Origin: Sophora flavescens
Taxonomy: Eukaryota > Streptophyta > Magnoliopsida > Fabales > Fabaceae
NCBI GenBank assembly: GCA_030762895.1
Contig: CM061070.1
Location: 107,559,554-107,623,553, forward strand
DNA: 64,000 nucleotides
Direction of reading: 5' to 3'
A program made the translations under genes and the position numbers. The first letter of the stretch is position 1; each line of letters begins with the position of its first letter. Below, one piece after another: positions 10,958 through 22,177 of the stretch. The notes beneath the pieces were generated by a model. It was not told the origin of the DNA. It was given only the letters and a program-made list of their open reading frames with translations, and searched no databases.

Positions 10958-12407
10958 CCAAATTTAGAGATGAGATCCGTAGCTGCAAAGATCATATGAA
11001 AAGGTTGAGGGAGCGTCGTGATACTGAGTCGGTGGAGCGGTTTTTTTCTTTGAAGTAGCGCCTATCTTTTCTTCTTGTTCAGGAAGAAATGTTCTGGAAG
11101 CAGAGATCCAAGGTGGTTTGGTTGAAAGACGGTGATCAAAATACAAAGTTTTTTCACTCTGTTGTTATAGCAAGGAAGAGAAGGAACACGATCAAGAAGC
11201 TTCAAGATGGTGAAGGTGTGGAGGTTGATTCCCATGCTGGCTTATGCGATATCTCAAAAGATTATTTTGATAAGCTTTTTGAGAGGAGGTAGGGGCAGTA
11301 TTCTCTAGTTACGGATTCAATTGATTCTAGAGTGACAGGTCATGATAATTCTATTCTCCTTGCTCCTTTGTTCATGAAGAATTTGGTGTGGCACTCTTTA
11401 GTATGCACTCAGATAAGGCTCTGGGTCCTGATGGTCTCAATACAACTTTTTATAAGCGGTTCTGGGACATGTGTGTTGGTGATGTTTTCCAAGCTTGCTA
11501 TTACTGGCTCGATGAAGGAGTTCTCACTGCATGTATTAATGATACTAATGTTGTGCTTATTCCAAAATGTGAGAATCCTTGTTCTATGGATGATTGGAGG
11601 CCTATTTCTTTATGCAACGTGCTTTACAAAATTCTCTCAGAGGTCCTTGCTAATAGGCTGAAGTTGGTTTTGCATAAATATATTTCTATTGAGCAATATG
11701 CTTTTACTTTGGGAAGATCCATTCTTGATAATGTTTTTGTTGCCAATGAAGTTATTCACTATTTAAAATGCAATACCAAAGGAAAAAAAAAAGGGGGGGC
11801 TCTAAAGATATATATTAGTAAACCATATGACAGAGTTGATTGGGGTAGCTTACAGGCTATGTTACTCCCCACTGGATTAATTGGATTATGATGTGCATTA
11901 ACTCTATTACCTATTCTGTTAGTATCAACCATGATTCGGTAGGAAGAATTTTTCCAGGTTGGGGTCTTCGGCAGGGTGATCCCTTGTCTCCTTATCTTTT
12001 CATTATCGGTGCTGAGGGTCTGTCAACTCTTATTAAAAGAGAGGAGAGCAAAGGGGATTTGCATGGTGTTAAGATTTGTAGACGTGATCCTATTGTGTCT
12101 CAGCTTCTTTTGGCGGATGATAGTCTTTTCTTCTTCCGTGCAAATGATCGTGAAGTCTATACTCTGAAGAAAATTCTTCATGATTATGAGTTAGCATCGG
12201 GGAAATCTATAAACTTGTAGAAGTCAGAGGTTTTCTTTAGTGACAACGTGTCTTTGGAGGCCAGGGATAATCTTATGTCTCTTCTTGATGTCCGTGCAAA
12301 CTTGGGCTCAGGAAAGTATTTGGGCTTGCCTTTGGTGATTGGGATGAATAAGAAATCGACCTTTAATTATTTGAAGGATAGGGTGTGGCAAAAAATTAAT
12401 TCGTGGT
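10958..12407 (+). pseudogene. LINE ORF2 pseudogene: reverse transcriptase part
   Basis: Reverse transcriptase for target-primed integration. Visible landmarks: WLKDGDQNTKFFH (11120-11160), the ALGPDG motif with FYKRFW (near 11420), WRPISLCNVLYKI (11595-11635), the region YDRVDW where the usual DISKAYDRVDW has become YISKPYDRVDW (about 11815), GLRQGDPLSPYLF (11960-12000), and the catalytic box LLLADDSLFFF, keeping A-D-D with F changed to L (about 12110-12135). Stop codons occur at 11290-11292 and 12218-12220, and a frame change lies around 11400. Catalytic aspartates are kept but the gene is dead. The piece ends at the solo-LTR insertion. Confidence 0.85.
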
Positions 12408-13654
12408 TGATGACCCTCTGTTTGACTGATTTATTAACTAGTAAAGACCTTGGCTTTGTGCCTATTTTATATCATTTTTACCCAAATTAGACTTGATTGT
12501 CCTTAAGTAGTATTTTGAGTCTGTAAAGTGTTTTTAAGTTAATTTAGTTGATTTAGAGTGAATAAAGTATTTACTTTTATTTTCTATTTTCAGGTTAATA
12601 AAAAGGAATAATTCTGGAGTTTCTCGCCCCGCGAGAAGGCTGCTCGCCACGCGAACCAGAAGGTGACTGTTCCTGAAATTGCAAAACTTTCTGTCTCGCC
12701 CCGCGAAGGAGGACTCGCCTCGCGAGTACCTGGAAGTCAGAGAGCATCACGGTTTACCCGTGTTGAAGGCCACGGGCGTTGCAGTTTGGGAATTTGAAGA
12801 GTTCGCCTCGCGAAGATATTCTCGCCTCGCGAGAAGACCAAGAGTTGCAGACCTTTCATGTTATTCGCCTCGCGAGCAGTGCTTCGCCTCGCGAGGACTT
12901 GGATTCCGTAAACGTGTATATAAGTAGTCTTAGGCGGAATCGAAGAGGCTAGTCGAATTAGCTGTTTTGGCTAGTTTTCGAGCTTGTTAGTCTTTTTGTT
13001 TTTCTCTTAGTTTATTGTTTTCTTTTTGTAATGGAGAGCTAGTCTCCTAGGATTAATCTACTGTAATTGGTTTCCATTACCACACTTGAGGTTCTCGTGA
13101 TTCCTCTTTCATTTGCTTTTCTCTTTTCAATGCAATGTCTGTATGTTTCTGTTTGTTATTTCAGGAATGTATAGTGTGGTATTGTTTCATTTCGGTGATG
13201 TTATGTTCCTATATATAATCGCGTTTGTTATTTTGCGTGTGTTCATTCATGTTCGTTTGTTCATGAGAGCTTCACCCCGTTTGTTATTTCGGGAATAGGA
13301 ACATACATCTTTAGTGGCGGTTTTCGTTTGTTAATTGTTGCTACAACCGGGAGGGGATTAGTATCTGCTTAGTAGAATATGCATGAACCGATGATAGTGG
13401 GGAAACCGAGAACAGTAGGTTAATCGTTCTTTAGTTATTTGTTGATCTCTTGACTGCTCTGTTTTCTTACTTTGTTTTCTGTTTTGTTTCTTTATTTTAT
13501 TTCAATCTCAAAACCCCCAAAACTAACTTTTGATTTTCTGTTAATAACAACAACAACTAAAGAGTCCTTGAGAGACGATATCCGAGTTGTCGCTCTATAC
13601 TACATTATTTTAATAATCGCTCGTTTTTTTTGGCGCGTGGCGACAGCGCGGTCA
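12408..13654 (+). mobile_element. Athila-type solo LTR (1247 bp) inside the LINE
   Basis: It runs from TGATGACCCT to GCGGTCA and is bracketed by the perfect 5-bp duplication GTGGT (12403-12407 and 13655-13659). The LINE frame (KINSW then SLSKVSHEVL) continues across it. It shares the start, the 'tttcaggttaataa' block (12590) and the TCGCGA-palindrome block (12625-12900) with the solo LTR at 14762-15958 and, more loosely, with the full Athila-type LTRs. With no internal sequence or second LTR, it arose by LTR-LTR recombination. Confidence 0.88.
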
Positions 13655-14718
13655 GTGGTCTAGTAGGTCTCTTTCTAAAGTGAGTCATGAGGTTCTTATC
13701 AAAGCAGCTCTTCAGGCTATCCCGGCTTATTGCATGAGCATTTATTTAATTCCTTCTTCTCTTTGTGATGAGATTCAGAAGATGATGAATTCTTTTTGCT
13801 GGGGTAAAAGTAGTAATGGTAATAGAGGCATTAATTGGTTATCTTGGGATAAAATGGTGGTTAGTAAGGAGCATGGAGGTATGGGCTTTCAGAGCCTTCA
13901 AGCTTTCGACTTAGCCATGCTAGGGAAACAAGGTTGAAAATTTATTTCCAACCCGGATGCTATGATTACTCATCTTTTCAAAGCTAAATATTTCCCAAAT
14001 GGGGATTTTATGGAGTCTTCTCTTGGTCATAATCCAAGTTACTCATGACGTAGCATCTGGAATTCTCGGGTTTTGGTTAGAGATGGTTTGATGTCGGAGA
14101 TGGCTCAAATATCCGTGTTTTCATTGATCCTTGGCTTAGAGGAAATTTGAATCCTAGACTTATGAGTCCAACTCCTCTTCACTTGTTGGATTTTAAAGTC
14201 AAGGACTTGCTACTACCAGGAGCTAAGAGATGGAATTTACACACGCTTCAGCAATGCATGTTGCCCCATGAGGTTGAATCCATTTTACGTGTTCCATTAT
14301 TTGCCTCAACAGTGAGGGATAGTCGTGTGTAGGGCGCGAGTGATGATAGTGGGTTCACGGTCAAATCGGCCTATGAGTATTGCATGAATAATCTTGTTGA
14401 CTCTTCTATATATTTTGTTTAAGGGGACTGAAAGATGATATGGGATTTGAAGGTCCCACACAAAGTTAAAGCCTTTGCATGGAAAGCTTGTAGAGACTGC
14501 CTTCCAGTTCGGTCCAGGCTTCAATCCAAAGGAGTGGTTTGTCCGGTAGTGTGTTTATTATGCACAACGGGTCTTGAGAATGCATGGCATACTTTCCTAT
14601 CATGTCCGAGTGTTCAAGGTTGTTGGTAAGAGGCTTATCTATGGCAGTGCATTGAGCCTTTGTTAGGTGAGGCTGAGAGCTTTTTTGAGTTCTTTTTTAA
14701 GCTGGGAAACTCGCTAAA
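13655..14718 (+). pseudogene. LINE ORF2 pseudogene: post-RT and zf-RVT part
   Basis: The frame reads SHEVLIKAALQAIPAYCMSIYLIPSSL (as separate phrases, 13680-13760), then WLSWDKMVVSKEHGGMGFQSL (13840-13900), all typical of the thumb and following region of plant L1 elements. At 14435-14629 follows a zf-RVT-like domain with WDLKVPHKVKAFAWKAC and the C-X2-C/H-x-C-like CLLCTTGLENAWHTFLSCP. Stops at 13935, 14046, 14330 and 14420 and several frame changes show long decay. The piece ends at the Cassandra insertion, with its last bases CTAAA forming the duplication. Confidence 0.8.
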
Positions 14719-14761
14719 TGTAACACCCGGGTGCCGACGAGGGCGGGGAGTGGTTGCCGGT

Positions 14762-15958
14762 TTATCAGCCTCTGGCTCGACTAGTTTTTAACTAGTAAGA
14801 CCATAGGTTTTATTTGAGTTTAATCTCGTTTTCGCCCCAATTTGGATTTAATTGTCCTCAAGCAACATTTTGAGTCTCTAAAGTAGTTTTAGGGTAATTT
14901 AGCTGATTTAGAGTCAAATAAAGCACTTACTGCTATTTCTTGTTTTCAGGTTAATAAAGTGAAGCAATTATGGAGTTATTCGCCCCGCGAGAGGCTACTC
15001 GCCTCGCGATCCTGAAGCCTCACTGTGCCAGAAATGTCATCCTCTCTGTCTCTCCCCGCGAATAACTGTCTCGCCCCGCGAGAAATCCAAACCCTGAAGG
15101 ACAGAGACCATCACGGCCTAGCCGTGATGAAGGTCACGGCTGTGACAGATTGGAATTTGAAGTCTCGCCTCGCGAGAAAGCCAAACACTGAAGAGATGTT
15201 CATAATATTCGCCTCGCGAATCATGTCTCACCTCGCGAGCGAGCGCAACCCAGAATCTGTATTTATATCTGTTTTAGGGCAGAACTGATGAGTTCTCTTT
15301 TATGATCTTCTTTTCCTCTTAGGTTTAGACGGTTGCGAATTAGTTTTTGTTATAATTGTAATGGAGAACTAACTCCCTTGGGCTAATCTGCTGTAATCGG
15401 TTTGCATTGCCATTTGAGGTTCTGTAATTCCTATTTGAATTGCTATTCCCTTTCAATATTGTTCTGTATGTTCTGTTTGCTTAATTCAGAATTGTATAGG
15501 ATTAGTATTGATTTATTTTGATGATTGCGTGTTCCTATACTTAATCGCGATTGCTTAATTCGCGTGTGTTCAATCGTGTTTGCTTAATTCACGAGGGCTT
15601 CACCCCGTTTGCTTAATTCGGGAATAGGAACAAACATCGCGTAGTGCCAATTTCGCTTGTTAATTGTTGCTACAATCGAAAAGAGATTAGAATCTGCTTA
15701 GGGCTTGGATTTATATGAACCGATGATAGTGGGAAACCGAGATCAGTAGATTAGTCGTTTCAATTATTGACAATCACCTATTTGCATTATTTTCTTAACT
15801 GTTTTCTTTATTTAATTTCAAATCCAAAACCCCCCAAATCTGACTTTTCTGCGAATAACAATCCAAGAGTCCTTGTGAGACGATACTCGAGTTGTCGCAC
15901 CCTAACTACATATATTTTTAAACCACTCGCTTTTTGATGCGTGCGCGACAGCGTGTCA
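14762..15958 (+). mobile_element. Athila-type solo LTR (1197 bp) inside the TRIM's 5' LTR
   Basis: Bracketed by the 5-bp duplication CCGGT (14757-14761 and 15959-15963). Removing it restores a TRIM LTR colinear with the intact copy at 16399-16805. It begins TTATCAGCCTCTGG, a mutated form of the family start TGATAAGCCT, and ends GCGTGTCA. Its middle is closely related to the solo LTR at 12408-13654, including the palindrome block at 14980-15245. Confidence 0.87.
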
Positions 15959-16150
15959 CCGGTGCAAGAAGGCACGGACAAGGAGCGGCTTCTGGCAGGC
16001 TTCTAGGCGGAGGGACACATGAATGAACCGATTACACACCTGAATGAGAGGGATCCTGAGACTGTGTAGGTATGGGACTATACAGTTGAGGAAGGCTTAT
16101 ATGAATTGATTGGTACTACCTATACAAACAAGATGCACCTTCTTTTCGGG

Positions 16151-16228
16151 AGCCCATCACTTAAGAACTCCATAGTTAAGCGTGCTTGACTTGGAGCAAT
16201 TATGGGATGGGTGACCTCCTGGGAAGTT
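16151..16228 (+). promoter_or_regulatory. 5S rRNA-like Pol III promoter in TRIM 5' LTR
   Basis: The text GAACTCCATAGTTAAGCG, then TGCTTG, then GGATGGGTGACCTCCTGGG follows the internal promoter of plant 5S rRNA genes in order and spacing (box A, intermediate element, box C). Only the 3' two-thirds of a 5S gene is recognisable, so this is a promoter-bearing LTR segment and not an rRNA gene. Confidence 0.85.
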
Positions 16229-16628
16229 TTCCCAGGAAGCGTGTGAGTGAGGACAAAGCACGCTGAAAAGACCCGTGTTGGTTTGTGGGGACAGTTGTCA
16301 ATCCATAAAGCAGCCAGGGATGTTACAAATGGTATCAGAGCAGCACCTCTCCCAGTAAGGTGTGGTTCGGGGACGAATCAAGCGGAAGCTGGTGGGCAAG
16401 TAACACCCGGGTGCCGACGAGGGCGGGGAGTGGTCGCCGGTGCAAGAAGGCACGGACAAGGAGCGACTCTTGGCAGGCTTCTAGGCGGAGGGACACATAA
16501 ATGAACCGATTACACACCCGAATGAGAGGGATCCTGAGACTGTATAGGTATAGGACTATACAGTTGAGGAAGGCTTATATGAATTGATTGGTACTACCTA
16601 TAAAAACAAGATGCATCTTCTTTTCGAG

Positions 16629-16707
16629 AGCCCATCACTTAAGAACTCCACAGTTAAGTGTGCTTGACTTGGAGCAATTCTGGGATGGGTGACCTCCTGG
16701 GAAGTTT
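16629..16707 (+). promoter_or_regulatory. 5S rRNA-like Pol III promoter in TRIM 3' LTR
   Basis: Same arrangement as in the 5' LTR: GAACTCCACAGTTAAG, TGCTTG, then GATGGGTGACCTCCTGGG. Box C is intact; box A has one change (AAGTGTGCTTG for AAGCGTGCTTG). Confidence 0.85.
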
Positions 16708-16805
16708 TCCCTGGAAGCGTGTGAGTGAAGACAAAGGACGCTGAAAAGACCCGTGTTGGTTAGTGGGGACAATCGTCAATCCATAAAGCAACCAGGGATG
16801 TTACA

Positions 16806-17176
16806 CTAAACGGGGAGATGAGGGTGAGGTTTTTCATGTTGCTCTGGAGTCTGTGGATAAAGTGCAACCTAAAGCTCTGGGAGGATAAAGTTGAAAATGT
16901 TGCACAGGTGGTGTTTAGAGAAACGGGTGTGTTGGATAAGTGGATGGCCGCGAGATCTACCCAGGAGGTAGTAGTCCCTGCGCCTATTGCAAATATAGGG
17001 TGGGAACCTCCTCCTCATGGGTGGTTAAAGTGAAAAATTGATGCTGCTTTCTTTAAGGACAAGAATCTCACTTTTTTGGGTGTTGTCTGCGCAATGAGCA
17101 TGGTACTTTTGTGCTTACAAAGTCTGGATGGATGAATCCTTTGCTGCAAGTTAGGCAGGGGGAAGCGGCTGCTCCC
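16806..17176 (+). pseudogene. LINE ORF2 pseudogene: linker and start of RNase H
   Basis: The frame MRVRFFMLLWSLWIKCNLKLWEDK (two phrases, 16818-16890) is the linker seen before RNase H in plant L1 elements. It then reaches GWEPPPHGWLK and, after a frame change, GTFVLTKSGWMNPLLQVRQGEAAA (17100-17175, as separate phrases). This would continue directly into the piece at 26166 (LLASTEW) once LTR B is removed. Confidence 0.78.
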
Positions 17177-17582
17177 TGCAACACCTTAACTTGAGCATCA
17201 CATTTATTACCCTTTTTGCGGAAAATAAAACTTTTAGAAGTTGTCGATTACTTTCGGAGATTTAATATTTTTCAAGTAATTATATTTTTCGAAATCATGA
17301 TACTTTTCTTATAAAACCTTATCTTTCACGCACTAACAAACATAACGGCATAAACGTAAATAAAACAAAGCAATACATAACACATTAGATACATTAAACA
17401 TAAGGCCTTCATGAGGACAAGCCATTGACAGAAGTTTTTCATGAGGAAAAGTTAAAATACACTAAACATGGATAAGGTGGGTTAAAAGGGTTACAACTCA
17501 AAAGAAAGACGGTTAACATAAGTTAGATGTAGCTACCAAGATAACACTACCCCAAAATAAATGGTCCTAAACCTGGTCGGAA

Positions 17583-18074
17583 CTAATTATACCCATTGGA
17601 GAGACCATGGTGGTCATCCCCATCCCCAGGAGGTGTGTCGGGTGAAGACACAGCTACTCCAGCTCCCTCATCGGGGGAGTCGTCATCATCATCTCCAAAC
17701 CGGTGGTACTGGGGCTCCTCCTCCATCAGTTCCACAAGGTCATCCTCAACAATCTCCTTGGGGTCCTCCTCGATAGGCAAAGCTGGTGTCACTGCCGGCT
17801 GAGGTGGATCCTGAGGAGGGTCCAACACCAGATGTCCCTCGTTGGCCAGATGTTGTAAATAGAACCATACGTGCGATAACGAAATATGGATAGGCTCTAC
17901 TGTGTGTGTCCTCCTCTCTGGTTCGCCTAACTATGTACCATATACAGAACAAACTGGGCCTGTATATACAGCGGAGTGAGTCCCTTGATGGAACACCCAC
18001 GCGGCAGGATCCTGGGCGTTCTCAAAGATGAGGGCCCTCACCCTTGAGTGTGCTAGGGGCATGTTCGGGTCCAT
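17583..18074 (-). CDS. Recurrent ORF in the large LTR family (copy B), split by an amber codon
   Basis: The minus-strand frame starts at ATG 18074 and runs 163 codons to 17583, with one in-frame TAG at codon 48 (17933-17931). The N-terminal part has AHSRVR, FENAQDPAAWVFH, and TGPVCSVYG; after the TAG come EPERR, HVWFYLQHLANEGHL, a proline-rich linker, and a strongly acidic tail (EELM-type and DDDDD runs) containing EEEPQYH. Copy C (52817-53239) encodes an alignable product with its stop at the neighbouring codon. I know no function. It could be a remnant of a coding region taken into the LTR, or a non-coding stretch whose frame persists by chance; the shared blocks favour real coding history. 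Confidence 0.5.
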
Positions 18075-18818
18075 CTATTCTCAAAACAGGTATTTACCAC
18101 ATGGGGAAAAGAAAACTCAAGGGTGAGATGCCAATATATGGATTAATTACGATAACTACATGCTCACACACAAGAACAACATGTACAAATAACTATTTGT
18201 GTTCAACATAAGATCTTCACAAATAAGCATAACATTCAATAGTCATAGTCGTTTTTGAAAAATGCATGACACTTCTATAATCAACATCTATCCTAATCTC
18301 CGGAGATCCCAACTTCGTTTCTTAAAAAAAAAAAAAAGTGAGTTGATCAAGCTCAAATTGCCAATATTAGGAACAACATAATTTCCACAGCACCGTCCAA
18401 TTCAAGGCTCAGTGATCAACGTGTGTGGATTCTATAGCACACTGTCCTACACAAGGCACAACGAATAAGGCATATGGATTTCATGGTCCATCAAGGCACC
18501 AATGATACAAATGTGCATGAGATACCCTACCCTTAAGGCATTCACACAAAACAACGTGGCACGTCTGCCAATATGCATGTAAAAACATTTTATTTTCACC
18601 ACTTTTCTTTGTGTTTCATTCTTTCTTGTGTTGAAGCTCAAGGCTCACGACCATTCATAAATTTCTCAACGTTTTAAAGCTTTTCATTGTCAACACGGGA
18701 CGTTTTACGTCAGAGTGTCCAATCACAAGAGTCCTAGACCAATCCACCAGTCTAAGACTTTGTGGTCATAGAAAACAACTTTCACTCTTTTACTACGTTT
18801 GACCACGTTTATCACAAC

Positions 18819-19252
18819 TGTAAGACTAAGCCCTCATTCATGTTTTGATGTATGACAAACAAAGTGTATTTTGCATAAGATTTTTGATTTTGACTATGTA
18901 CTCATTATGCGTTAAGTTGTATGCAAGATCACTCATGAAAAAGATAAATCAAGGATTAAAGGATGGAAGACCAAGGACACAAAGCAATGGACAAGGACTA
19001 AAGCATCAAGTGGAACATACAATCCTTTATAATAGCATCTAAAGTATGAGATCTCCATTACTTGATGCTTTAGTCCTTGTCCATTGCTTTGTGTCCTTGG
19101 TCTTCCATCCTTTGATCCTTGATTTATCTTTTTCACGAGTGATCTTGCATACAACTTAACGCATAATAAGTACATAGTCAAAATAAAAAATCTTATGCAA
19201 AATACACTTTGTTTGTCATACATCAAAACATGAATGAGGGCTTAGTCTTACA
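18819..19252. repeat. 193-bp inverted repeat of copia LTR starts
   Basis: 18819-19011 is repeated in reverse complement at 19060-19252 with about four mismatches, separated by 48 bp (19012-19059). Both arms begin with the LTR start TGTAAGACTAAG. The right arm is followed by CTCCCCCTTTTTGAT, i.e. on minus a polypurine tract just before an LTR start, so it is the beginning of a 3' LTR of a minus-strand element. RNA through both arms would fold into a long hairpin. Confidence 0.9.
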
Positions 19253-19798
19253 AACTCCCCCTTTTTGATTATGAGAAACCTTACCATACTTAACCTTAGT
19301 TATTAAAAATCAGAGTGCAGTTGTTTAGTAAGCATGGTTCTTGAGTCATTTTCATACTCCCCCTATCTCATTGATATCTTTCAAAAATCAAGTGTTATCA
19401 TATCATTATCATGAAAAAGTCATCTTGCATTTATTATTAGTTCAAGTATGTCTTTTCAATGCAGTTCATACTTAGATATCAGAGAAAAAATTTACAGCAA
19501 ATGCAAGACAGAATTAATGGTTGTAGGGTTCATCTTTCTCCCCCTTTGTCATTATCAAAAAGAAAATATGGAGAATATTGAAATCAAACTGAAAAACAGT
19601 CTTGAATGCAGAGCAGATGCAATACATCAAAACAACCAAAACACTGAAATCAAAAAAACAGGAATTACAGACACCTAAGGACACTTAGTCTAAACTGAGA
19701 CTAGATAAAAGCATCTTGTCCATGTCCTTCATAATTTTCAGCATCTTGTGCTACCTCACTTGCCATATTGACTATATTATAAAAAATAACATTTGATA

Positions 19799-20750
19799 TC
19801 AATCATTTTGAGGATCAATTATGCCAAGTTCCCTTCTTATAAAGAAGAAACTCTCCTTATTTAGTGGTTTGGTGAATATATCAGCTAATTGCTTGGTTGT
19901 ATCTATATGTTCAATCACAACATCACCACTTTGAATATGATCCCTGATAAAATGATGCCTAATTTCAATATGCTTGGTTATTGAATGCATGGTGGGGGTT
20001 CTTTGTTAGATTAATTGCACTAGTGTTATTACACTTTATTGGTACATGATCTAGATGAACACCATAGTCAATTAATTGTTGTTTCATCCATAGGATTTGA
20101 GCACAACAACTCCCAGCTGCAACATATTCTGCTTCAGCTGTGGATAAAGCCACACTAGTTTGCTTTTTACTAAACCAAGACACTAGGGAATTTCCTAATA
20201 AATGACATGTTCCACTTGTGCTCTTCCTATCTAACTTGCATCCAGCAAAGTCAGAGTCGAAATATCCTATTAATGTGCAAGTGGATCCCTTGGGATACCA
20301 TAGCCCCATTTCTTTTGTTCCTAAAAGATACTTCATGATTCTTTTAACTACAGTAAGATGTGATTCTTTAGGATTAACTTAATACCTTGCACACATACAC
20401 ACACTAAACATTATATCTGGCCTACTTGCAGTGAGATAAAGTAAGGATCCGATAATACCTCTATACTTGGATACATCAATAGATTTACCATGTTCATCTT
20501 TGTCCAAGTAGCATGATGGACTCATTTGTGTTGCCATTTCCTTTGTACTTTCGATTCCAAACTTCTTTAGTAGTTCCTTGCAATACTTTGTTTGGCTTAT
20601 GAAGGTTCCATCTTGGCATTGTTTAATTTGAAGTCCAAGAAAGAAGGTAAGCTCTCCCATCATGGACATTTCAAATTCATTTTGCATTAGTTTACCAAAT
20701 TCCTTGCATAAAGACTCATTAGTAGCACCAAAAATAATGTCATAAACATA
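19799..20750 (-). pseudogene. pol: Copia pol fragment: end of RT and RNase H (unit 1)
   Basis: The minus-strand reading starts exactly at the RT active-site motif, which reads YVYD in place of YVDD, followed by IIFGATNESLCKEF. Then come GELTFFLGLQI, SKYRGIIGSLLYLTASRPDI and a TAA in place of the glutamine codon after CARY (20380-20378). RNase H landmarks are YFDSDFAGCKLDRKSTSGT, STAEAEYVAAGSCCAQ, and near the end HHFIRDHIQSGDV and KQLADIFTKPL, ending GIIDPQND. This is the usual C-terminus of SIRE/Maximus-type copia pol. A polypurine tract (19253-19264 on minus) and LTR start follow downstream. The 5' part of pol is absent. Confidence 0.88.
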
Positions 20751-20929
20751 TCAAGGAATCATCAAGACAAGAGCTTAACGATGGAATTAGTTTTTAAGTC
20801 TTAGAAGATCTATAAGAGATGAAATCTCTTACTCACAAAAAGCTCACTTGTAAAGATGCATGAAGAAAATCATTTTTCATAACCTGCATTAAAAGGAATA
20901 AGTCTTCATAAATGAAAATGATTTTGGAA

Positions 20930-21180
20930 ATAGGATAATATAAGCGCTAGTCCAACATTGGAATAATATAAGCGCTCATCCAACACTGGGATAATATAAG
21001 CGCTCGTCCAACAAAGGGGAATAATATAAGCGCTCGTCCAACAATGAAGTAGAACAAGCAGACGTCCAATGAAGTGAAACAAGCAGACGTCCAATGAAGT
21101 GAAACAAGCAGACGTCCAATAAAGTGACAAAAGTACTCATTTACTAAAGTGACAGAAACACTCGTCTACTAAAGTAACAG
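20930..21180 (+). repeat. Short subrepeats in the copia LTR
   Basis: About 20-26 bp motifs built on 'ataatataagcgctcgtccaac', then 'gtgaaacaagcagacgtccaat', then 'gacagaaacactcgtctac' recur several times each, and recur in units 2 and 3 and at 23160-23310. Their shared core is GTC followed by C/T-A-A/C. Confidence 0.7.
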
Positions 21181-21182
21181 AA

Positions 21183-21747
21183 GGGAATTTCCTAATAAAT
21201 GACATGTTCCACTTGTGCTCTTCCTATCTAACTTGCATCCAGCAAAGTCAGAGTCGGAATATCCTATTAATGTGCAAGTGGATCCCTTGGGATACCATAG
21301 CCCCATTTCTTTTGTTCCTAAAAGATACTTCATGATTCTTTTAACTACAGTAAGATGTGATTCTTTAGGATTAACTTAATACCTTGCACACATACACACA
21401 CTAAACATTATATCTGGCCTACTTGCAGTGAGATAAAGTAAGGATCCGATAATACCTCTATACTTGGATACATCAATAGATTTACCATGTTCATCTTTGT
21501 CCAAGTAGCATGATGGACTCATTTGTGTTGCCATTTCCTTTGTACTTTCGATTCCAAACTTCTTTAGTAGTTCCTTGCAATACTTTGTTTGGCTTATGAA
21601 GGTTCCATCTTGGCATTGTTTAATTTGAAGTCCAAGAAAGAAGGTAAGCTCTCCCATCATGGACATTTCAAATTCATTTTGCATTAGTTTACCAAATTCC
21701 TTGCATAAAGACTCATTAGTAGCACCAAAAATAATGTCATAAACATA
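21183..21747 (-). pseudogene. pol: Copia RT-RNase H fragment (unit 2 copy)
   Basis: Second copy of the RT end and start of RNase H, with the same YVYD change and the same TAA as unit 1. It carries no RNase H C-terminus because the repeat unit begins within that domain. Confidence 0.85.
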
Positions 21748-22177
21748 TCAAGGAATCATCAAGACAAGAGCTTAACGATGGAATTAGTTTTTAAGTCTTA
21801 GAAGATCTATAAGAGATGAAATCTCTTACTCACAAAAAGCTCACTTGTAAAGATGCATGAAGAAAATCATTTTTCATAACCTGCATTAAAAGGAATAAGT
21901 CTTCATAAATGAAAATGATTTTGGAAATAGGATAATATAAGCGCTAGTCCAACATTGGAATAATATAAGCGCTCATCCAACACTGGGATAATATAAGCGC
22001 TCGTCCAACAGTGGAATAATATAAGCGCTCGTCCAACAATGAAGTAGAACAAGCAGACGTCCAATGAAGTGAAACAAGCAGACGTCCAATGAAGTGAAAC
22101 AAGCAGACGTCCAATAAAGTGACAAAAGTACTCATTTACTAAAGTGACAGAAACACTCGTCTACTAAAGTAACAGAA

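Larger units (their letters stand above)
14719..16805 (+). mobile_element. Cassandra-type TRIM retrotransposon (with a nested solo LTR)
   Basis: Two 407-bp LTRs (14719-14761 plus 15964-16327, and 16399-16805) flank only about 71 bp. The internal part starts with the initiator-Met primer site TGGTATCAGAGC (16330-16341) and ends with a purine-rich stretch (16384-16398). The LTRs run TGTAACACCC...GATGTTACA and contain a 5S rRNA-like segment, the defining mark of Cassandra TRIM elements. The duplication CTAAA is perfect (14714-14718 and 16806-16810). The element encodes nothing and would depend on proteins of other LTR elements. Without the nested LTR it is about 885 bp. Confidence 0.88.

Noticed and set aside
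16151..16228. 5S rRNA gene
   Set aside because: Only the promoter-containing 3' part is similar, it lies within a TRIM LTR in duplicate, and the 5' part of 5S is absent.
17561..17802. Plus-strand frames opposite the LTR B ORF
   Set aside because: Only the minus frame has a counterpart in copy C; the plus frames are shadows.
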